A stretch of 56,663 nucleotides of DNA from a virus: positions 1 to 56,663 of the IMG/VR virus record IMGVR_UViG_3300023112_000017. One strand, written 5' to 3'. Position 1 is the stretch's first letter; the number at the start of each line of letters is the position of its first letter. Below, in pieces: positions 52,048 to 56,663 of this stretch. A program made the position numbers and the translations under genes. The notes below the pieces were generated by a model. It was given only the letters and a program-made list of their open reading frames with translations. It was not told the DNA's origin and made no database searches.

Positions 52048-53688
52048 ATGAAATCAGTTCCTTCAGATAATGCACAGCCTTATGGCACGACGCTGTTCAA
52101 TCTCTTAGGAGATTACTGGACACGTTTGTATGCTGATTCAGAACTGTTAGCTAAGTTTAGCAATGGTAATGGATTAGCAGCTGCTCAAACCTACCTTGAT
52201 TTCGTAGAGACAGTGCTATGCCTAGACAGGCAAAACATGCCAGCGTACCATAGGGAGATGTTTATACCTATCGTCATCAAGGCTTCCGAAGTTAACACAG
52301 GCGTTGCGCTTAAGATAGGTCAGCAGCCAGTAGTAGGTATCGGACCACAACTAGACGGAGATTATACTGGCGGTGACATATTTAAGGTGGGTGGTAACGC
52401 AGCCCTTAAGGACACACTATCTTATGTCATCAACACAAATGTTCCTTTCGACAAGGGTATCGACTCTATAAGCAATAAATTATTTAGCGCAGAAGCTACA
52501 CTTGTTTCAGGTAAAGACTTCTATGTAGAAGGTAGCGTTTTATTCATTGATAAGACTAAAGACCCGTTCAAGTCTGATAGGTATATGGTGAGAGAGGTTA
52601 GTGGTGCTAACGGCACTAAAGACTACGAGATTCTTCTGTGGGGCTCTAATGCCTTGGTAGATGATGACTTTACCCACACTCATTATGGCTACCCTCTTGG
52701 TAGGTATGATAAGGACCCAGAAATATACCGTAAGCAAATAAACGCTCTGTGGGATTTACAATTTGTAGGCTTTGACATCCAAGTGGTTAAGAGAGCCTTA
52801 GCCACCTTGATTAACGTACCAAGTATTAACGAAGACGGTGAAGTTGTTGAAACTATCGTCGGAGGTCAGGATGGTGAGAGTTACGTCGTTACAGACAAGC
52901 ATTCCTACTTAGTAGAGCTTCCAGACACGATCATGCCACATATAATACCAGGAGCAGTTCTTCTTAAAGGTGACTACCTTACGGACGCACTCAAGGTTTA
53001 TTGGAACCTGGATACAACTAAGTTCGTCTACCCACCAAATGACAAGATCACGTTATCAAGCTTTGTAGCAGATGTACCATCACTGCACCTACCTAAAGGC
53101 GTAGCCGGTAACTACTCTGCAGACTCCGGTATCATCGTGGATTGGGCAGACAGCCCTATAACCTATGAAGGTCTTGATGAAAATGGTAATTGGAAGATAA
53201 GGTTTGACCTCCAAGCTAACTTTGGTAAGTCAGACATCTTCTGGCAGGAGATATGGGATAGAGCAGAGGCTAACAGCACAGACCTAGCCGAAGTATTTGC
53301 AGAGTTCATAACAGGACCTGCTGGTAATGTAGGTAGCGTTGTTGGCTCTATTAATCCATTAAAGTATTACATGGATAACTTCCTAAAAGCCAATGCCTCA
53401 ATTGTTACTATAAACTTCAATTCCCTACCAAGTAGTATAACTTCTTTACGAGCATTAACGAGGTTGAAGAGTATAGTACCTGCTCATACATTACTATTAC
53501 TGATTGGAAGACTGGCTATTACTGAGCTACCTTATGACTTAAGCGATAGTAGTCAGGATGTTATAAATTATTATGATGCTTTTATTGTAGAGGATGAAGG
53601 TAACATACACGGTGCTGTTAGTAGTGACACGAACCTGACGTACAGAGACGCTAACTTAAAAACTAAATGGATAAGACGATGCAGCTAA
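52048..53688 (+). CDS. Probable baseplate wedge protein, 546 aa
   Basis: The gene begins three bases after the baseplate J-like gene. The 546-aa product is mixed, with a helical N-terminal part (TTLFNLLGDYWTRLYADSEL), beta-rich middle domains, and a helical C-terminal region (LRALTRLKSIVPAHTLLLLI) like that of tail-protein-I/gp7-type wedge partners (YRKQINALWDLQFVGFDIQV). In contractile tails the gene after gpJ is commonly this second wedge component. No single motif is diagnostic. Confidence 0.62.
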   Translation: MKSVPSDNAQPYGTTLFNLLGDYWTRLYADSELLAKFSNGNGLAAAQTYLDFVETVLCLDRQNMPAYHREMFIPIVIKASEVNTGVALKIGQQPVVGIGPQLDGDYTGGDIFKVGGNAALKDTLSYVINTNVPFDKGIDSISNKLFSAEATLVSGKDFYVEGSVLFIDKTKDPFKSDRYMVREVSGANGTKDYEILLWGSNALVDDDFTHTHYGYPLGRYDKDPEIYRKQINALWDLQFVGFDIQVVKRALATLINVPSINEDGEVVETIVGGQDGESYVVTDKHSYLVELPDTIMPHIIPGAVLLKGDYLTDALKVYWNLDTTKFVYPPNDKITLSSFVADVPSLHLPKGVAGNYSADSGIIVDWADSPITYEGLDENGNWKIRFDLQANFGKSDIFWQEIWDRAEANSTDLAEVFAEFITGPAGNVGSVVGSINPLKYYMDNFLKANASIVTINFNSLPSSITSLRALTRLKSIVPAHTLLLLIGRLAITELPYDLSDSSQDVINYYDAFIVEDEGNIHGAVSSDTNLTYRDANLKTKWIRRCS

Positions 53689-54287
53689 AGGAATCATACT
53701 TAGGAACTCAGGGGCGTATAAAAGCTTCATGGGTTAAGAATAAGGTCGTAGACAAAGACCCGGCCTACAATGGTAAAAACATTTTCACATTTAATGGAGC
53801 AGACGTATTAGCTAAGCTAATCGGCGGAGATACTACCTTTGTTCCAAATCAGCTAGGCTTCATCTACGGACCACAAGCCGGCGCGATGGCAAACCCTTCA
53901 GCCACTAGACAGCATACCTGGGATAGCATTGCTTCCGACGTTGCTGCCTTAGGTGGTAATATGATCCTAAGCCCTATAAGTAGCTGCCCCTCTTTCCGGG
54001 TCGACGGCGATGCTACTCGTTACAATCATAACGTAGTGACTCTCAACGCTATCAGTGACCCTACAGCTAACCTTGTGTTCTCCGGAGGCTCTTATGCAAC
54101 ACAGCCACCACAGAACCCCGATGATAGATTTTTTCAGGTAGTCCTTATCTCAGCCGTTAAGAAGCTTGGTTCAACTACCCCAACATACGTTCCGCTGGCC
54201 AGAGCACAGCTTGATGCAGGAACCAGTGGCTTACTGGTGCAGCAGCAGTCAGACTTGGCAGTATTTTGGGACTTAATATTTAGATAA
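53679..54287 (+). CDS. Tail/baseplate protein, about 202 aa
   Basis: The frame overlaps the end of the preceding gene. ATG 53679 has a short GGA site seven bases upstream; ATG 53667 is in frame four codons earlier but has no ribosome-binding site, so I prefer the former. The product is beta-rich with a variable-looking middle (Asn/Thr/Ala/Gly) and a C-terminal aromatic end (QQQSDLAVFWDLIFR). It resembles the small proteins that link baseplate and tail fibres, such as gp9/gp10-type adaptors, but the sequence gives no firm match. Confidence 0.6.
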   Translation: MQLKESYLGTQGRIKASWVKNKVVDKDPAYNGKNIFTFNGADVLAKLIGGDTTFVPNQLGFIYGPQAGAMANPSATRQHTWDSIASDVAALGGNMILSPISSCPSFRVDGDATRYNHNVVTLNAISDPTANLVFSGGSYATQPPQNPDDRFFQVVLISAVKKLGSTTPTYVPLARAQLDAGTSGLLVQQQSDLAVFWDLIFR

Positions 54288-54299
54288 TGGAGTAACGAC

Positions 54300-56663
54300 A
54301 TGCCTACATTTCCAGCCGTAGATGGTTATAAAAATGAAGAAGACGTCGAAGAGGATATCCTCAATCGACCTATATTAGCCCTTAAAGAGCGCACAGAGTT
54401 CCTTAGACAACAACTAGAGAACTTAGCAGGGCAGCAGGCCTTTGAGTCTGTAAGAATAACAGACGTAGACTTAAACACTGAAGTACCTCCCGTAGTGTAC
54501 GATTTTGTATTTGTAGAGCAGGGTAACACCTTCTCTAAGGCGATTGCCGCTTCGTCACAAAATTTCTTAACACCTTATCAGATGGCAGAAGATTCTGCAT
54601 TTGCTGTAGGTATCCTGACCAGCATCTCTGGTGCAGGTAAAGGAACAGTTGCCTTATATGGTAAACTAGACCTGCCTTCTAATGTTGATGTTAACACACT
54701 TCTTGAAAGCGGCGAAAGCTTCCGACCAGGACCATATTACCTCTCGACTAGCGAAGAAGGTAAACTTACTGCTACACCGAAAGGCCCGGCAGTCTATGTT
54801 GGCTTTATTATAGATGATACCGCAGACACCTCTATATCTGCGACTATCATGTTAGCACCTCAGTATAAAGATTTATGGCAGGCCCACTCACATTTTAAAT
54901 TTGTCTTATCCGACAATGTGGCTGGCCGTCATGTACGAACAGGTGTTGACGTTGATGATGCACATGGTATCGCACCATTCCAGACAGATACTCCTAATGA
55001 CTTAGGTTGTTTCATTCTAGGTGGTTATACCGCCGATGAGTCTGGTGTAGCTCCTGTGTACACTTTGGTTCTAGAAGGTACTGACTTTGATGACATGGTT
55101 CTCAAGTGGTCTACCGATGACGGGTCTGATGACGGACTAGCAGGCCAGGCTGATCCTAAGTACGGTGCAAACACTGGGGTAAGAATTACTTCACTGTATA
55201 GACCCGTTAGCTTTGGTAGCTTTGGTTTCCAGTTTGTGCTACATGCAGACTTAGATCCATTAAGTATGCCAGCAGTGCCGTCACAGCCGTGGGTTCCACC
55301 TTTGACAGCTACCGCAGCAGAACGTACATGGACACTTACATTACCAGATGACGCCAAAGGTTGGCTTCCTCGTATGCACTATTCCGAAGGTGTCAGCACT
55401 ACTGGTGATCTTCCATTTGCTATCTTCGGGTACAATTACGATAACACCGCCAACGAGACAGCTCCTACATTCTCTTTAGAAGTGACTGTAGCAGGTGATG
55501 TCGATACAGGTGGCCCTTTTCCTGATGTCGAGGTATTCGATAGTGCAGGTACTTCACTAGCTACACTCTCTGCAGTGTCAGGCAACAGCTTTATCCCAAT
55601 AGCGGATGGCTTGTTCCTATATATCCCGCTATTTACCTCCGCTGGTGCCGCAGCAACGTCTGCGTTAGCTCTAGCCGAGACTTGGGACTTTTCTTTGGAA
55701 GATAGAGTGCCTCAAAGCTTATTTGAGTACGCTATCGACATGGATAAGTCTTTAACGGCCTATTACCCACCATCGCCAGTTAGTTCTGTAGTTATGGAGC
55801 TTAATGGCCTAACTATGAGCCAACGTGGTGAATTTGAGGCTGGAAAAGGCCTATATACCCCAGATGTTGCTACTTTATACTGGTTTGCCGATACTTTCGG
55901 CGGAACGCCTTGGAATAGGGATATACAGTTTGAAGTTACCCCTGACGCCCGCTTTGACGCCGATGTTGCTATTTATATGACCAAAATGGCTCTAAATGCT
56001 GCTGGTATCGTTAATTCTATAAAAGTAGAAGAAGGTGCGCCCCTAACTATCGTTGACTGCCACACAGGACTACCTGCGTCTACAGGCGACCTTTTAATCA
56101 AGGCTGCGTTCAACTTCTCTATCTTAGAAGGTAACTTAGGCGGATTTAAGACTGTTAAAGGTGTAGATGCGGAAGGTAACTTCCTAACTGGCCCTGTAGT
56201 TGAGAAACTAGTAGCAGGTCCTAATATCCTTATAGAAGGAGATACTTCTGCCCCTGGGCAAGGTATTGTTAGAGTTTCCGCTATCATAGAAGGTTCTAAC
56301 CGAGGGCAGTTCCACGACGTAAGCCTGTTGAACGCTAAGTACGAAAGACTTAGAGACAGGTTATTCACATTCTTAAAGCTACTCGCATGGGACAGTCAGT
56401 CTGTTAACAATGTAGAGACAGGCTTTACGATGCAGTTCCGGGTTCCCGACTATTTGACCAGTAACTATAAAGTAAGCATGTACCTCACAACGTTTGGCCT
56501 AGCCGATGTTGCAGCAGGCGGTGTTAATAACGGTAGAAAGTACGCCGGCCTTAACATCAGCTATAACGTAGTTCCTGACCTTACCAACGTTAATGGTAAT
56601 GGAGTCTTTGCCTTTGTAGGTAGAAACCTTGTAGATGCAGGAGCTTCCGGAATACTTACAGAA
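54300..56663 (+). CDS. Large tail/fibre protein, 3' end beyond window
   Basis: An uninterrupted frame runs from ATG 54300, with GGAG seven bases before it, to the last base of the window: 788 codons without a stop. The N-terminal ~45 residues are helical and charged (ILNRPILALKERTEFLRQQL), as in baseplate-attachment segments of fibres. The remainder is beta-rich with many Thr, Asp, Ala and Gly and few Cys or Lys, as in trimeric fibre or receptor-binding proteins. It lies downstream of the wedge genes. The assignment depends on position and composition. The C terminus is not visible. Confidence 0.7.
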   Translation, partial: MPTFPAVDGYKNEEDVEEDILNRPILALKERTEFLRQQLENLAGQQAFESVRITDVDLNTEVPPVVYDFVFVEQGNTFSKAIAASSQNFLTPYQMAEDSAFAVGILTSISGAGKGTVALYGKLDLPSNVDVNTLLESGESFRPGPYYLSTSEEGKLTATPKGPAVYVGFIIDDTADTSISATIMLAPQYKDLWQAHSHFKFVLSDNVAGRHVRTGVDVDDAHGIAPFQTDTPNDLGCFILGGYTADESGVAPVYTLVLEGTDFDDMVLKWSTDDGSDDGLAGQADPKYGANTGVRITSLYRPVSFGSFGFQFVLHADLDPLSMPAVPSQPWVPPLTATAAERTWTLTLPDDAKGWLPRMHYSEGVSTTGDLPFAIFGYNYDNTANETAPTFSLEVTVAGDVDTGGPFPDVEVFDSAGTSLATLSAVSGNSFIPIADGLFLYIPLFTSAGAAATSALALAETWDFSLEDRVPQSLFEYAIDMDKSLTAYYPPSPVSSVVMELNGLTMSQRGEFEAGKGLYTPDVATLYWFADTFGGTPWNRDIQFEVTPDARFDADVAIYMTKMALNAAGIVNSIKVEEGAPLTIVDCHTGLPASTGDLLIKAAFNFSILEGNLGGFKTVKGVDAEGNFLTGPVVEKLVAGPNILIEGDTSAPGQGIVRVSAIIEGSNRGQFHDVSLLNAKYERLRDRLFTFLKLLAWDSQSVNNVETGFTMQFRVPDYLTSNYKVSMYLTTFGLADVAAGGVNNGRKYAGLNISYNVVPDLTNVNGNGVFAFVGRNLVDAGASGILTE

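Noticed and set aside
1-56663. CRISPR arrays, tRNA genes, insertion sequences, integrase or attachment sites
   Set aside because: I saw no spaced direct repeats, cloverleaf-like tracts, transposase or recombinase motifs. A tRNA scan would be needed to exclude a degenerate tRNA gene.

Overview
This window reads as a continuous virion-structure and assembly region of a large contractile-tailed bacteriophage (Caudoviricetes, myovirus morphology). Every supported gene lies on the + strand. Genes are tightly packed, mostly with TAATG or ATGA stop/start overlaps and Shine-Dalgarno starts, and only three clear rho-independent terminators interrupt them (about 3.1, 31.9 and 39.95 kb). There is no tRNA, integrase, transposase or CRISPR array. 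The host cannot be named from the sequence.

Layout. (1) 0-3.1 kb: the end of an unrecognised gene, a small ORF, the portal protein and a zinc-ribbon protein, then a terminator. (2) 3.2-6.9 kb: a papain-like cysteine peptidase, two small proteins, and a 651-aa protein joining a 2H phosphoesterase domain, an SH3-like segment, two Cys clusters and a C-terminal tag. (3) 6.9-28 kb: many unrecognised proteins rich in Gly/Ala hydrophobic segments, enclosing a multisubunit-type RNA polymerase. Its beta subunit is fused to the N-terminal part of beta-prime (11075-15535); the rest of beta-prime (18191-20050) is a separate gene five ORFs downstream. (4) 27-32 kb: head morphogenesis with prohead protease, probable scaffold, a small core protein, a probable decoration protein and the major capsid protein, ending in a strong terminator. 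(5) 32-35 kb: two more tagged head proteins and neck/connector genes. (6) 35-56.7 kb: tail module with a very large sheath protein (1412 aa), tube, spike, tail assembly chaperones joined by a probable -1 frameshift, tape measure, hub, a protein with clear sigma-factor architecture, a gp25-like wedge protein, a baseplate J-like protein, further wedge proteins and the start of a large tail/fibre protein cut by the window end.

The most interesting signal is a short module shared by about ten otherwise unrelated proteins between 4.2 and 33.2 kb. Its pattern is roughly aromatic-x-x-G-F-x-[DE]-[KR]-[CALS]-A-x-x-G-[VIL]-[DNA]-P..., usually followed by K-x-[AS]. The same K-x-[AS] element recurs many times in the probable scaffold, sits near the N terminus of the major capsid protein, and is rarer by eye in the tail proteins. 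I infer a capsid-targeting tag plus a cleavage site for the encoded prohead protease. It would load an internal cargo: membrane-active ejection proteins, a virion RNA polymerase and a 2H phosphoesterase. With the sigma-like protein in the baseplate cluster, this suggests a virus that carries its own transcription machinery into the cell. The tag, the cleavage rule and the packaging of these enzymes are inferences; the polymerase, sigma-like, peptidase and phosphoesterase motifs are directly visible.
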